Assembly (NCBI GenBank): GCA_904502045.1
Contig: CAJGEB010000064.1
Coordinates: 1 to 6,067 of the forward strand
Length of the DNA: 6,067 nt
Source: an uncultured Oscillospiraceae bacterium
GTDB taxonomy: Bacteria; Bacillota; Clostridia; Oscillospirales; Ruminococcaceae
Direction: 5' to 3'
Both the position numbers and the translations under genes were made by a program. Positions 5,714 through 6,067 of this stretch are shown here, piece by piece. The notes beneath the pieces are model-generated. The model saw nothing but the letters and a program-made list of their open reading frames with translations, did no database searches and was not told the origin of the DNA. The number at the start of each line of letters is the position of its first letter. Within the stretch, counting starts at the first letter, position 1.

Positions 5714-5995
5714 ATGTACGCAGACAAAACCCTGATTTGCAAGGAATGCGGAGCCGAATTTGTTTTCACAGCCGGCGAGCAGGAATTCTACGCTGAAAGA
5801 GGCTTCGTAAACGAGCCCCAGAGATGCAAAGAGTGCCGCGATGCCCGCAAAAACAAATCCAGAACGCAGAAGGAAATGTTCACCACTACCTGCGCTTCCT
5901 GCGGAGCCGAAGCTAAGGTTCCCTTCAAGCCCAGAGAGGACCGTCCTGTTTACTGCAGCGAGTGCTTCTCCAAGATGAAGCAGGACCAGGAATAA
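5714..5995 (+). CDS. small protein with two CxxC/CxxC zinc ribbons (zf-trcl plus CxxC-x17-CxxC type)
   Basis: Protein of 93 residues with no signal peptide or membrane segment. The first ribbon has C9-KE-C12 and C38-KE-C41 around FVFTAGEQEFYAERGF, the pattern of the probable zinc-ribbon domain often called zf-trcl. After a basic linker (RKNKSRTQK, 45-53), the second has C60-AS-C63 and C81-SE-C84, exactly 17 residues apart, around VPFKPREDRPVY. Each set of four cysteines can hold one zinc ion, so two are predicted. Proteins with these domains are common in Clostridia and have no established function; RNA or DNA binding is an inference from the fold and the basic linker. The ATG at 5714 follows GAGGT with 7 bases between. 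It lies 134 bases after the sigma gene on the same strand and ends in a strong terminator 29 bases past its stop. Confidence 0.9.
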   Translation: MYADKTLICKECGAEFVFTAGEQEFYAERGFVNEPQRCKECRDARKNKSRTQKEMFTTTCASCGAEAKVPFKPREDRPVYCSECFSKMKQDQE

Positions 5996-6024
5996 TTCTT
6001 TCCTGAATCAACTCAAAAACAAAA

Positions 6025-6060
6025 AGTACGGACAGTTTGTTCTGCCCGTACTTTTTTGTT
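6025..6060. terminator. rho-independent terminator after the zinc-ribbon gene
   Basis: AGTACGG (6025-6031) pairs with CCGTACT (6046-6052), and beyond one A-C mismatch CAG pairs with CTG; the loop has 6 bases. Six T's (6052-6057) and GTTTT follow. An A-rich tract upstream (6014-6025) gives a T-rich tail on the minus strand too, so it may also stop a convergent gene beyond the right edge. Confidence 0.92.
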
Positions 6061-6067
6061 TTCAAAA

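Noticed and set aside
1..6067. CRISPR array, tRNA/rRNA genes, insertion sequence, phage or defence genes
   Set aside because: No spaced direct repeats, no cloverleaf or rRNA-like stretch, and no transposase or integrase motif was seen on either strand.

Overview
The window looks like chromosome from a low- to mid-GC Gram-positive anaerobe of the class Clostridia. The evidence is the gene order ylxM-ffh-rpsP-khpA-rimM-trmD, an HPr carrying both His15 and the regulatory Ser46, strong Shine-Dalgarno sites throughout, near-consensus sigma-A promoters and A/T-flanked hairpin terminators. A gut member of the Oscillospirales is my best guess, but this is inference without any database search.

Left edge (1-680): two broken cysK-like (cysteine synthase) pieces lie head to head. 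A plus-strand piece (about 78-620) keeps the middle and C-terminal part of the enzyme but lacks the N-terminal third with the PLP lysine. A minus-strand piece (1 to about 75), running off the left edge, is a diverged copy of the segment encoded at about 268-343. A bidirectional terminator (636-675) separates this from the next gene.

Middle (683-4833, minus strand): HPr has its own promoter. Upstream of it is a translation and protein-targeting operon transcribed leftward from a consensus promoter at 4804-4833: ylxM, ffh (SRP GTPase), rpsP (ribosomal protein S16), khpA (KH RNA-binding protein), rimM (30S maturation) and trmD (tRNA m1G37 methyltransferase). rimM and trmD overlap by 11 bases. 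A terminator-like hairpin lies between khpA and rimM, so the last two genes may be attenuated or processed separately. A second terminator candidate ends the operon after trmD.

Right (4834-6067, plus strand): a SigH-like sigma-70 family factor is transcribed divergently from ylxM. Its TTGACA-17-TATTAT promoter is preceded by two exact 13-bp tandem repeats. A 134-base spacer with small inverted repeats follows, then a small protein with two pairs of CxxC zinc-ribbon motifs, closed by a strong hairpin terminator.

Most of the window is a conserved housekeeping locus. I did not find a convincing new multi-gene system. The least ordinary points are the inverted cysK remnants, the Glu at the expected catalytic Asp of TrmD, the intra-operon terminator, and the sigma factor/zinc-ribbon pair beside the SRP operon.
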